Shown: one piece after another, positions 1-7,972 of the stretch
How positions within the stretch are numbered: position 1 is the first letter of the stretch
How the letters are laid out: the number at the start of each line of letters is the position of its first letter
Assembly (NCBI GenBank): GCA_009712615.1
Contig: WASR01000162.1
Span: 1-8,130, forward strand
DNA from: Methanobacterium sp.
GTDB taxonomy: Archaea > Methanobacteriota > Methanobacteria > Methanobacteriales > Methanobacteriaceae
DNA: 8,130 nucleotides
Direction of reading: 5' to 3'
Position numbers and translations under genes: made by a program
Notes under the pieces: generated by a model
Database searches by the model: none
Told to the model about the DNA's origin: nothing
Seen by the model: the letters and a program-made list of their open reading frames with translations, nothing else

Positions 1-61
1 GATCGATACTTATCCATTATTAGGATGATTGAACATTTTAAGTTTTGCTAGATTTGAAAAT

Positions 62-102
62 TGATCCCAGGAAAATAATGTACTAGTTTTCCCGTGATCC
101 CA
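62..102. repeat. Direct repeats flanking an inverted repeat
   Basis: TGATCCCA occurs at 62-69 and 95-102. Between the copies, GGAAAA (70-75) and TTTTCC (87-92) form a 6-bp inverted repeat with an 11-base spacer. The arrangement resembles a binding site or the footprint of a very small insertion, but it is too short to assign. The half sites GGAA and TTCC are more widely spaced than in an NrpR operator. Confidence 0.3.
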
Positions 103-237
103 ATCTCATTGAACGTTAGAAGTTAGGGTTACAGAAATATCTTAACATCTGCAATTGTTAAAAAATTTATGATAATCCGAGATCATCATAATATACATTG
201 TCCAGAATCATCTGGCTTTAATGTGGAATGTTAGTAT

Positions 238-245
238 AAAAAAAA
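238..245 (-). terminator. Oligo-T (T8) run downstream of the ferredoxin gene
   Basis: Eight consecutive T on the minus strand, about 90 nt after the ferredoxin stop codon, within an AT-rich context. It fits the archaeal oligo-U type of intrinsic terminator and could mark the end of the nif transcript. It is not backed by any other signal. Confidence 0.35.
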
Positions 246-310
246 TATTAGTATTATAATTTCCTTTTTTGAACGTGTAATTTGGATTTAAAGTGTTATT
301 TATTTTAGAA

Positions 311-341
311 TGTGTTTAAACTAATTTATTATCTAAACACA
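311..341. terminator. Hairpin at the 3' end of the ferredoxin gene
   Basis: TGTGTTTA (311-318) and TAAACACA (334-341) form a perfect 8-bp stem with a 15-nt loop; the ferredoxin stop codon lies at one foot. The following sequence on the minus strand is AT-rich but has no long T-run, so it is a weak candidate terminator or RNA-stabilising hairpin. Confidence 0.4.
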
Positions 342-545
342 GTTTCCTTCTGTTTTTTTGATTTTTAATGCTGCGGTTGGGCATGTTTCTAAACATTCAT
401 AACACAATTTACAGTATTGGGGAGAATTTACCGATACTTTGTTGTCTTTGATTGCGAAAACATTTGTAGGACAAATATATGCACATATCCCACATTCCTT
501 TCCCTTGCATTTCCCATGATCCAAGGCAATTTCAACCATGATCAT
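333..545 (-). CDS. 2[4Fe-4S] ferredoxin at the end of the nif cluster
   Basis: A 70-residue ferredoxin with two cluster motifs. The first is CX4CX2CX3CP (Cys13, 18, 21, 25) and the second CX2CX2CX3CP (Cys45, 48, 51, 55). The first spacing differs from the classic CX2CX2CX3C by two residues. It probably transfers low-potential electrons in the cytoplasm; a role as electron donor to the nitrogenase Fe protein or to cofactor assembly is suggested by location only. Three in-frame ATG codons occur at 548, 545 and 539. The Shine-Dalgarno AGGTGAT (549-555) fits 545 best; 539 would give the shorter MVEIALD start. It is separated from nifX by 112 bp with a T-rich stretch and no clear promoter, so it may be on the nif transcript or separate. 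Confidence 0.9.
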   Translation of the reverse strand: MIMVEIALDHGKCKGKECGICAYICPTNVFAIKDNKVSVNSPQYCKLCYECLETCPTAALKIKKTEGNCV

Positions 546-660
546 CATATCACCTTTTTAAACTTCTAAATTGATTCAACACTATTAAAACCACATTTCT
601 AATTTGAAATATTGAAAAAATTTTAGTGGTGGGCTGACTATTTCATTTAAACTATTTTTT

Positions 661-981
661 TCAGCACACCAGATGTTCGGCACAAGATTTAACGGCTTCT
701 TTAACATTACAATCCAATTTAATTGGTTTTATTCCGAGTTTCATCAGTTCAATAGTTGGTTCTTTACCTATTTTGCTGCAAAGAACCGCCTTACAATCCT
801 CCACCAGATCTAAAGAGGCTAACCACCTTTCTTGATGATTATCAATATTCATGCCATTTTTTTTTCTTACTTCACTGAATTCTCCTTCACCGTCCTTTAA
901 TTCAAAGATTATAAATCGATCTGCATCTCCAAAATGCAGATCAATAATTTTTCCATTGGATGATGCCACAGCTATTTTCAT
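661..981 (-). CDS. nifX: NifX-type FeMo-cofactor carrier domain protein
   Basis: A 106-residue protein consisting of a single dinitrogenase iron-molybdenum cofactor-binding domain (the NifX/NafY/NifB C-terminal family). It shows MKIAVAS, then HFG at 16-18 followed by [10 protein letters not shown], and the late GIKPIKLD segment. NifX binds NifB-co or the precursor from NifEN during FeMo-cofactor synthesis. It overlaps nifN as ATGA, and AGGGAG (989-994) lies 7 nt before its ATG. It has five cysteines in the second half (63, 68, 91, 100 and the C-terminal 106), more than usual for NifX, which might help hold an iron-sulphur cluster. The single-domain family is used by many NifX-like proteins, so the symbol rests on context. 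Confidence 0.85.
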   Translation of the reverse strand: MKIAVASSNGKIIDLHFGDADRFIIFELKDGEGEFSEVRKKNGMNIDNHQERWLASLDLVEDCKAVLCSKIGKEPTIELMKLGIKPIKLDCNVKEAVKSCAEHLVC

Positions 982-2352
982 ACAAATTCTCCCTCTGCAA
1001 ACAGTTCTTCTTCAATTATTTCTTCAGATTTTTCTAGTTCATATCCTGCTTCATCATAGTAGAAGTCCAACAAAGTATTGGTGAGTCTGTCTACAAATTC
1101 AGTTCCCCCATTGTACCCAAGTGTAGATATTCTTTGAGCACCCATTCTATCAAATATTGGAAATCCTACTCTGAATAAAGGTATTTTTTCTTCTTCAGCT
1201 ATACTTGCACCATAGGAGTTGCCTATTAAAATATCTGCCCCCGCATCCTTGATTTCTCTGTGCATATCATATAGATCGTTTCCTGCAAGCACAACCGGGT
1301 CTATCCCCTTTTGACTTGCTATTAATCCGATGTCTTCAGTAAATTTATTACTTTTGGCTCCTGTACACACCACAGTAGGTGTCATTCCCATTTCACTTGT
1401 GAATCGTGTCATTCCAGAGACAAAATCTGGATCTCCAAATATTGCAACTTTCCTGTGATAATTGTAGGAATGGGCATCCACCATGGCATCGAGTAACCTA
1501 CCACGATCTTTTTTAACAGATTCTGGTACTTCAATACCTGTGAGTTCGCAGACATTATTCACAAACTGGTCTGTATTTTCAATTCCCAATGGAAGCGGTC
1601 CTGAAACTGATTTAACACCATATTTTTGTTCTAAAAATGTGGCTGCAGAATCTGCGTGTTTGGATATTGAGATGGTTCCCAGTGAATTGGCTGTATCCTG
1701 AATTTCTTCAATGGTGGTACCATCCTTGTACAGTCCCAATGTTTCTTCAGAAAGTGGGGCATCAAGGTTTTCAGATGTATCTGTTAACATGATGTTTGGA
1801 CAGTTAAGATCGTTTAAAAGCTGTTTAACATTTTTAACGTCTGCAGGAGATAATATTCCATTTATGATGTTTATTTTACCGTTGGGTGTGGAAGATTCGG
1901 CTAAATTCTCGACCAATGCTTTGATGGTCCTGTTGTATCCCTCAACATGCGATTCAACATAGCTCGGGGTTGATATTGGAACAATTATTGGTAGATTTTT
2001 GTCAAAATTTGCATCTTTAAATTTTTCTATGATACCCTCCATATCTTCCCCAATTGTTTCAGTGAGGCAACTGGAAGTGACCGCTATCATTTTTGGGCTT
2101 TGTTTTTCGGATACATTTTTTAAAGCCTTCATTAAATTAAATTCTCCACCATAAATGACTGTTTTCTCGCTCATGGATGTTGATGCAACATCTATAGGCT
2201 CTCTGAAATGTCTTGTTAACTGGAATCTTATGTAGGTACTGCAACCCTGTGATCCATGGATTATTGGCATGGTATCATTCACACCCAAAAGTGCCTGGAC
2301 AGCTCCCATTGGCTGGCACATTTTTGAGGGGTTCACAACTGAAAATTTTTTA

Positions 2353-2363
<11 letters not shown>
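978..2363 (-). CDS. nifN: NifN, FeMo-cofactor scaffold subunit
   Basis: A NifK paralogue and partner of NifE in the FeMo-cofactor assembly scaffold. The conserved cysteines are at 16 (KMCQPMGA), 41 (GSQGC) and 99 ([12 protein letters not shown]); the [11 protein letters not shown] segment is a hallmark of NifN. Length is 461 aa. The start is supported by GGGAGGTGG (2370-2378), which lies inside the last codons of nifE, so nifN translation depends on ribosomes finishing nifE. The C-terminus is glutamate-rich. The stop overlaps the next gene as ATGA. NifB, which makes the precursor, is not in this window and must be encoded elsewhere. Confidence 0.95.
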
Positions 2364-3720
<1,357 letters not shown>

Positions 3721-3787
3721 TTTTACTCAATCCTATATTCTTTTTAATTTATTCATTGCCATAACTCAAAATATTCTTCAGACACCG

Positions 3788-3835
3788 GGATATCTTCCGA
3801 ATATTCAACAGATCAAAGGATACCTTCCAATATCC
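3788..3835. promoter_or_regulatory. Two repeats spaced 30 bp apart upstream of nifE
   Basis: GGATATCTTCCGAATATTC (3788-3806) and GGATACCTTCCAATATCC (3818-3835) are near copies whose starts are 30 bp apart, close to three helical turns. The second copy is also a dyad (GGATA and TATCC). Each contains TTCC, but neither fits GGAA-N6-TTCC, so they are not standard NrpR sites. The position between the nifK terminator-like run and nifE suggests operators of a second promoter serving nifEN-X, although no clear TATA box is visible in this gap. Function is inferred. Confidence 0.4.
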
Positions 3836-3854
3836 TAGTGATCATGATAAATAC

Positions 3855-3872
3855 TAAGATCGCGAGATCTTA
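3855..3872. repeat. 7-bp hairpin between nifK and nifE
   Basis: TAAGATC and GATCTTA are perfectly complementary around a four-base loop (GCGA on the plus strand, TCGC in the nif transcript). It lies just after the T10 run in the direction of transcription. It may stabilise or mark the end of the nifK transcript, or be a protein-binding dyad ahead of nifE. Confidence 0.45.
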
Positions 3873-3879
3873 AACCCCT

Positions 3880-3889
3880 AAAAAAAAAA
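3880..3889 (-). terminator. Oligo-T (T10) run after nifK
   Basis: On the minus strand a run of ten T begins 12 nt downstream of the nifK stop codon. Archaeal RNA polymerase terminates at such U-rich tracts without needing a hairpin before them. It would separate the highly expressed regulatory and structural genes from the cofactor-assembly genes nifEN-X. Termination may be partial, because no strong promoter is evident before nifE. Confidence 0.5.
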
Positions 3890-3901
3890 TAGAGTGTAAT
3901 T

Positions 3902-5284
3902 TTACTGTTGTAGCTTCCAGTGGGTAGGTTCGTAGTATTTCTCCAATACTGTGTTGGTAATAAGATCCATCAGGTACAGACCTCCTCTGTAACCTAACAC
4001 TGATTGTCTCTGGTAGCCAACACGATCGTAGACAGGGAATCCCATTCTGATGAGTGGAATGTCAAGATCTAATGCTATTAACCTTCCATCAGAGTTTCCT
4101 ACCAACAGATCGACGGGGTTTTCTTTGAGGTACACTTCAACTGCACGCAGATCCTGACCATACAGCACATCAATATCTGATCCTGTTTCCTTGGAAATTT
4201 TCTCCATGTCAGGGTTGAAATCAGGATATTTAACACCTGTACATACCATGGTTGGTTCCATTCCCAGTTCACCAACAAATCGGGCCATTCCAGTGGTCAG
4301 ATCTGGATCTCCGTAGATTGCAACTTTACGGCCGTACAAGTATCTTGCTGCATTGTCTGCCATTGAATCTACTAGCATTCCACGTTCATCTAGAAGTTCT
4401 TCTGAAATTGAATTTCCTGTGAATTTTGAGACGTTCCTCACGAATTGATCTGTGTTTTGTAAACCAATTGGTGGTGTTTCAATTGCTGAAGGTACTTTGT
4501 GTTCCCTTTCAAGGGATGTTGCTCCTGAACCTGCATACTTACAGATTGAAACTGTTCCTAAACTGTTGGCACTGTCCCTTAGTTCATCTACTGTTGTTCC
4601 GCCCTTTGGATAGTACGGAATTTCCTTGGTCTTTGAAGGTCTAAGTGGTGCATCGAATGGATCTGAAATATCGGTGAGGAATATTCCATCGGTATCCATT
4701 GAAGCCAACATATGTTTTAACTCCCTGATATCCCCAGGATTTATTATTCCAGGAATTATGTTCACTTTTTCGTTGGGTTCATCCTTACGTGCTAGGTGAT
4801 TTACCAGTGCATTGATCGCATTGTCGTATCCTTTGTAATGACTCTCAACAAAACTTGGTGTGTTTATTGGTATGATCTCGATCTTGTCTGCATCTTCCCC
4901 AAGTTTTTCCTTCAAATTTCCACGGGCTGTATCTGCAAATCCGTAAACATCGTCACCTATGATTTCACTTGAACATGTGGTAATGACACCGATTACATCA
5001 GGATCAAACCTCAAAGCGAGGTTTTCAATACCGGCTACAAGATTTGATCTTCCTCCAAACACTGCTGCATCTTCGTGTAAAGCTGTTACAGCTATTTCTG
5101 ATGGTTCTCTGAAATGTCTTGCAAATCCATATCTAACAAATGCAGAACATCCCTGGGAACCATGAACTATTGGAAATCCTTTGTTAATGCCAGTGACTGC
5201 GAACATTGCTCCGAGTGGCTGGCAAGTTTTGAGAGGATTTATAATTACGTTCCTATCCTTTTCAATAACATTCACACAACTCAT
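3902..5284 (-). CDS. nifK: NifK, nitrogenase MoFe protein beta subunit
   Basis: Beta subunit of dinitrogenase, which completes the P-cluster with NifD. The three P-cluster cysteines are at 21 (KTCQPLGA), 46 (GSQGC) and 104 (TTCSSEIIGDD), and TPSF of the family is present. At 460 aa it is the short form without the N-terminal extension found in Azotobacter or Klebsiella NifK, as expected for methanogens and clostridia. Its ATG touches the nifD stop (TAAATG), so translation is probably coupled and the subunits made in equal amounts. Twelve bases after its stop codon lies a run of ten T, suggesting that part of the transcripts end here before nifEN. Confidence 0.97.
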   Translation of the reverse strand: MSCVNVIEKDRNVIINPLKTCQPLGAMFAVTGINKGFPIVHGSQGCSAFVRYGFARHFREPSEIAVTALHEDAAVFGGRSNLVAGIENLALRFDPDVIGVITTCSSEIIGDDVYGFADTARGNLKEKLGEDADKIEIIPINTPSFVESHYKGYDNAINALVNHLARKDEPNEKVNIIPGIINPGDIRELKHMLASMDTDGIFLTDISDPFDAPLRPSKTKEIPYYPKGGTTVDELRDSANSLGTVSICKYAGSGATSLEREHKVPSAIETPPIGLQNTDQFVRNVSKFTGNSISEELLDERGMLVDSMADNAARYLYGRKVAIYGDPDLTTGMARFVGELGMEPTMVCTGVKYPDFNPDMEKISKETGSDIDVLYGQDLRAVEVYLKENPVDLLVGNSDGRLIALDLDIPLIRMGFPVYDRVGYQRQSVLGYRGGLYLMDLITNTVLEKYYEPTHWKLQQ

Positions 5285-6775
5285 TTATGCCAACTCCCCT
5301 GTATTTTCTGGTTTGGTTTCCTGTTTTTCAGATGAATCTTCATGGACTTCTGCATTTTCCCCAACTGAGGGTTCTTCTTCAAACTCCAACATACTCCATA
5401 CTGGACTGTAAATATTCCTATACATATCCTTTGCAAGATTTACAAATCCTTCAAAGCCCATGTAAGGTCCGTTCTCATATGAATGGATCAATAAACATGG
5501 CACTCCTAATTTATGAGCCAAATATTTCTCTTTTACACCGGCCAGTATTAGATCTGGTTTGTACACCTGGATAATTTCTTCAAATTCTAAAGAGTTTGGA
5601 TCGTCCACTATGAGTGTTCCCTCTTTAACACGACTTTTCATCTTTTCGTATCCGTCTTTGTGTTCAAATTGAGATGCTACAGCCACAGTTTCCATTCCCA
5701 GTTCTTCTTCAAGTGGTTTTGACAAGTGATAACTCTTTGGACCTCCGGAGAATATAAATACTCTTTTTCCCTGTAATTTAGACTTGTAAAATTCAATTTC
5801 AGGTGCAACCTTTTCCATTCGGGATTCAATTACCTTTTCTGCCTCTTCTTCAAGTCCGAAATATTTACCTATTGTTCTAAGGTTTTCTGCACAGTACTTG
5901 GTACTGAAAAAGTCTACTTTGATGTATGGAACACCGTACTTCTCTTCGATGAGATCTGCAATGTAGGTTGCGGATCTCTGGCATCTTACTAGGCTCAATT
6001 TCGCCCTGTGCATCCAACATATTTCATCGTGACTACAGTCTCCTGTGAATTTGCTCAAAAGATTGATTCCCATCTCTTCTAGATAATCTTTAATTATCCA
6101 AAGGTCTCCATCGATGTTGTATTCACCTATGAGGTTCACATCGTAGGGTGTTGTTTCTAGCGGCTCCTTGGTACCCACAAGGTTTTCAAATAAAGTCAAG
6201 TTTCCTACGTGATGACCCTTTGACTGGCTGGGTCCACAAAATCCCGGTGCATTGAAGGCAACAACCTCAATTCCAAGTTCTTCTGATGTTTCCTTTGCTA
6301 CAGCATCTAGATCATCTCCAATTAATCCAGTTGTACATGTTGAGTATGTGTAAATTGCAGTAGCTTCTGGAAATTCTTTATGAGCTTCAATTATTGATTT
6401 TTTTAACTTCTTCATTCCTCCGAATACAACGTCAGATTCTTGAAGATCTGTACCCAGTATGTATTTGAGGTTGAAGTTGTCTATTGGAAACTTCTCACCG
6501 TTGGGCATGTCGGGAGTTGTTGGGTATCTTTTGGTTCCATATCCATAGCTTGTACAGCCTATTGGTGAATGAACTACGTGTATTACATCTTTTATAGCAC
6601 CAGTGATAACTCCTTTTACACCTGCAAATGCACATCCCCTTTCTGACATTGATCCAGGAACTGTTTTAGTGTTGCAGTCTGGAATTTCGTCTTCTGGGTC
6701 TGAGCAATGCTTTACATAGACATGATTTTTTCTTTGAGGGATCTTTTTATCCACTTCTAAAAGTTTGTAAGGCAT
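5285..6775 (-). CDS. nifD: NifD, nitrogenase MoFe protein alpha subunit
   Basis: Alpha subunit of dinitrogenase, the cytoplasmic alpha2-beta2 enzyme that reduces N2 to ammonia. The P-cluster cysteines are at 48 (RGCAFAG), 74 (SPIGC) and 147 ([11 protein letters not shown]). The FeMo-cofactor ligands are Cys265 (CQRSATYI) and His431 ([15 protein letters not shown]). The active-site Gln184 and His188 are in SQSKGHH. All are intact, so the subunit looks functional. The methanogen (group III) type resembles Anf/Vnf alpha subunits in several motifs, but no delta-subunit gene lies between D and K and nifEN follows, so a molybdenum enzyme is favoured. The protein is 496 aa; the conserved core ends near YSPVW (456-460), and residues 464-496 form an unusual acidic, probably disordered tail. 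The stop TAA is directly followed by the nifK ATG. Confidence 0.97.
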   Translation of the reverse strand: MPYKLLEVDKKIPQRKNHVYVKHCSDPEDEIPDCNTKTVPGSMSERGCAFAGVKGVITGAIKDVIHVVHSPIGCTSYGYGTKRYPTTPDMPNGEKFPIDNFNLKYILGTDLQESDVVFGGMKKLKKSIIEAHKEFPEATAIYTYSTCTTGLIGDDLDAVAKETSEELGIEVVAFNAPGFCGPSQSKGHHVGNLTLFENLVGTKEPLETTPYDVNLIGEYNIDGDLWIIKDYLEEMGINLLSKFTGDCSHDEICWMHRAKLSLVRCQRSATYIADLIEEKYGVPYIKVDFFSTKYCAENLRTIGKYFGLEEEAEKVIESRMEKVAPEIEFYKSKLQGKRVFIFSGGPKSYHLSKPLEEELGMETVAVASQFEHKDGYEKMKSRVKEGTLIVDDPNSLEFEEIIQVYKPDLILAGVKEKYLAHKLGVPCLLIHSYENGPYMGFEGFVNLAKDMYRNIYSPVWSMLEFEEEPSVGENAEVHEDSSEKQETKPENTGELA

Positions 6776-6802
6776 TAATAATTCTCCTAATTGTTATAAA
6801 TC

Positions 6803-6812
6803 GAATATATTC
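6803..6812. repeat. GAATATATTC palindrome between nifI2 and nifD
   Basis: A perfect 10-bp palindrome in the 66-bp nifI2-nifD gap, followed on the minus strand by a TATA-like TTTATAAC and then by AGGAG (6784-6788), the nifD ribosome binding site 8 nt before its ATG. It could be part of a weak internal promoter or an RNA processing region. No terminator is seen in this gap, so readthrough from nifI2 to nifD is expected. Confidence 0.25.
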
Positions 6813-6841
6813 AAATGTTTTGATTGATAATTCTATTTTTT

Positions 6842-7210
6842 TTAAGTAATTGCACTATCTCCCTGTTCAGATGTTCTAACCCTGAATGCCTCTTCAATTG
6901 GGCTTACGAACACCTTACCATCACCTATTTGTCCGGTATGGTTTACCTTAATAATGGCCTGAACAACCAATGCCACTTCTTCGTCTGGTACAACCAATGA
7001 AATCATTCTCTTGGGTATGTACCTCATTGCACCCTCCATTTCAAGCAGTGCAGGATCATCTATTTCAAAGTTAACCTCATCTAAGATCGCCCTTTGTTTT
7101 CCCCTCCCCATTACTCTTGATGCGTTCATCGCAGGAAATCCTAATGAATCTAAGACTTCTTTAGTCCTTGTAACCTTTTTTGGGCGTATAATAGCGGTAA
7201 TTTCTTTCAT
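6842..7210 (-). CDS. nifI2: NifI2, PII-family regulator of nitrogenase
   Basis: A 122-residue PII protein, the partner of NifI1 in post-translational switch-off of nitrogenase. It begins MKEITAIIRPKKV, has the T-loop base GRGKQRA at 35-41, and has a longer, acidic T-loop (about 42-64, with EIDDPALLEMEG) than NifI1, as is typical of NifI2. The B-loop TGQIGDGKVFV is at 92-102, followed by SPIEEAFRVRT. NifI2 is the subunit thought to sense 2-oxoglutarate. The gene lies 26 bp after nifI1 with AAGGAT upstream of its ATG, and is followed by a 66-bp gap before nifD. Length and motifs are normal. Confidence 0.95.
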   Translation of the reverse strand: MKEITAIIRPKKVTRTKEVLDSLGFPAMNASRVMGRGKQRAILDEVNFEIDDPALLEMEGAMRYIPKRMISLVVPDEEVALVVQAIIKVNHTGQIGDGKVFVSPIEEAFRVRTSEQGDSAIT

Positions 7211-7236
7211 TTCTAAAACATCCTTAGTTTTTAACC

Positions 7237-7554
7237 CTATAAGCTGCTGCTTCTTGTTCTTACAGTGTAAGCTTCATCTACAGGGCTCACGAATATCTTT
7301 CCATCTCCAAAGTTTCCTGTGTAAGATGTGTCTGTGACTATTTCTACGATTTTATCGGCTTTTTCATCCTCTACCACCAACATCAGCATTGTTTTTGGTA
7401 TTTCATCGTAGTAGATATTTTCAAGCTGTATACCCTTTTGTTTTCCACGACCTATGACTTCCATTTTAGTCATGGCTACAAATCCAGCCTTATCAAGTGC
7501 GTCAACGACGTTTTCAACCCTTTCAGGTCTAATAATTGCTCTGATCATTTTCAT
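7237..7554 (-). CDS. nifI1: NifI1, PII-family regulator of nitrogenase
   Basis: A 105-residue PII (GlnB) family protein of the NifI1 type. With NifI2 it forms a complex that senses 2-oxoglutarate and ATP and, after ammonium addition, binds the MoFe protein and blocks its use of the Fe protein (shown in Methanococcus maripaludis). Visible are the MKMIRAIIRPERV first strand, the T-loop base GRGKQKG at 35-41 with a short T-loop, and the nucleotide-binding B-loop TGNFGDGKIFV at 79-89. The Tyr-bearing T-loop of bacterial GlnB is not conserved, so uridylylation is not expected. GGAGGA (7561-7566) lies 6 nt before the ATG, a strong ribosome binding site. It usually follows nifH directly; here it follows the truncated NifH homologue. 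The identification is secure; the 1-versus-2 assignment rests on gene order and T-loop type. Confidence 0.95.
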   Translation of the reverse strand: MKMIRAIIRPERVENVVDALDKAGFVAMTKMEVIGRGKQKGIQLENIYYDEIPKTMLMLVVEDEKADKIVEIVTDTSYTGNFGDGKIFVSPVDEAYTVRTRSSSL

Positions 7555-7599
7555 TACGATTCCTCCAATAATCGACTATCTGTATCGAATTAAGTCCAA

Positions 7600-7613
7600 A
7601 ATAATATATTATT
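7600..7613. promoter_or_regulatory. 14-bp AT palindrome between the NifH remnant and nifI1, possible internal TATA
   Basis: AATAATATATTATT is a perfect palindrome containing a TATA-like core, in the 75-bp gap before nifI1. An archaeal promoter here would start transcription around 7575-7580, about 20-25 nt before the nifI1 ATG, leaving room for its strong Shine-Dalgarno. It could give nifI1-I2-D-K a promoter independent of the main one, but AT-rich gaps often contain such sequences by chance. Confidence 0.25.
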
Positions 7614-7629
7614 CAAAATATCTTTAGAT

Positions 7630-7884
7630 TCAATCTCCACCGAGGTTAATACATTCTAAAGACTCAATAACATCGTTGTAGACTTTTTTTTCTACAATGT
7701 TTGATTCTTCTATCTTGGTTTGCAGGTTTGCTACTAAAAGATTTTCCTTGCATTTAACTTGAAGCATAGAGCCACGAACCATTGAGCTTTTGATGTGAAA
7801 ATGTGCCATGGCTTCAGTGGGACCTATCTCTGTTTTGGACCTTTTAATTTCAGTTTTACCATATTCAGCAATTTTCTTAACCAT
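7630..7884 (-). CDS. Truncated, degenerate NifH homologue (84 aa) at the nifH position
   Basis: First ORF of the operon. The start is firm: AGAGGT (7889-7894) lies 4 nt before the ATG, and NifH similarity begins at residue 1. Compared with a methanogen NifH recalled from memory, residues 1-56 align without gaps with about 21 identities (MV-KIA-YGK, then AMA-FH-K, G38, QT at 55-56). Similarity continues through VIE (72-74) and C-x3-GG (78-83), with about seven residues deleted. The alignment ends near NifH residue 91, before Cys97. The P-loop GKGGIGKS has become GKTEIKRS and CDPKADS has become SMLQVKC; both [4Fe-4S] ligands (Cys97, Cys132) are absent. It therefore cannot bind MgATP in the normal way or work as Fe protein; full NifH is about 275 aa. 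No further NifH sequence follows before nifI1. It may be a decaying remnant kept for its leader, or a repurposed small protein. The NifH origin is fairly sure; the function is unknown. Confidence 0.75.
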   Translation of the reverse strand: MVKKIAEYGKTEIKRSKTEIGPTEAMAHFHIKSSMVRGSMLQVKCKENLLVANLQTKIEESNIVEKKVYNDVIESLECINLGGD

Positions 7885-7925
7885 TTTAACCTCTTTAAAT
7901 TTTTTTTAAATTTTTTCATTCATCA

Positions 7926-7941
7926 ACTTCATACATGAAGT
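7926..7941. repeat. 7-bp dyad in the operon leader
   Basis: ACTTCAT and ATGAAGT form a perfect inverted repeat separated by two bases, about 18 bp downstream of the NrpR-type operator and about 40 nt before the first start codon. It does not match the GGAA-N6-TTCC consensus. It could be a second operator for another regulator, or a small hairpin in the leader RNA (six pairs with a four-base loop). Function unknown. Confidence 0.45.
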
Positions 7942-7958
7942 GCGTAGTATCGGAAGAA

Positions 7959-7972
7959 GGAAGCCTCTTTCC
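7959..7972. promoter_or_regulatory. NrpR-type nif operator, GGAA-N6-TTCC
   Basis: The sequence GGAAGCCTCTTTCC matches the GGAA-N6-TTCC operator described for the nitrogen repressor NrpR in Methanococcus and Methanosarcina. It lies just downstream of the TATA box, at or immediately after the expected transcription start, as in the nif promoter of Methanococcus maripaludis. An additional half site, CGGAA at 7951-7955, pairs with TTCCG at 7969-7973 over a longer spacing. NrpR would be expected to bind in ammonium-rich cells and to be released by 2-oxoglutarate under nitrogen limitation. Binding is inferred from the motif and its position. Confidence 0.75.

Larger units (their letters stand above)
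1..332. other. Non-coding AT-rich region left of the nif cluster
   Basis: No convincing gene, tRNA or mobile element is seen here on either strand. It holds the two candidate terminators described separately, a small hairpin (CCAGA at 202-206 with TCTGG at 211-215, four-base loop), and a composite repeat at 62-102 in which TGATCCCA direct repeats flank a GGAAAA/TTTTCC inverted repeat. It may include the promoter of a gene beyond the left edge, but none can be assigned. Confidence 0.5.

Noticed and set aside
1..332. tRNA, CRISPR array or mobile element in the left non-coding region
   Set aside because: No cloverleaf, regular spaced repeats, transposase fragment or long terminal inverted repeats are seen.
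3788..3806. NrpR operator upstream of nifE
   Set aside because: TTCC and GGAA fragments are present, but no pair has the GGAA-N6-TTCC arrangement, so the elements are reported only as unassigned repeats.
5285..6775. Alpha subunit of an iron-only or vanadium nitrogenase (AnfD/VnfD)
   Set aside because: Some motifs ([28 protein letters not shown]) recall AnfD, but these are also found in methanogen NifD. No delta subunit lies between D and K, and nifEN follow.
7555..7629. Possible continuation of nifH in another frame after the 84-codon ORF
   Set aside because: The 75 bp before nifI1 are AT-rich and show none of the conserved NifH segments (GVGCAGRG, the DVVCGGF region). About 180 codons of NifH would not fit, so the rest is deleted rather than frameshifted.
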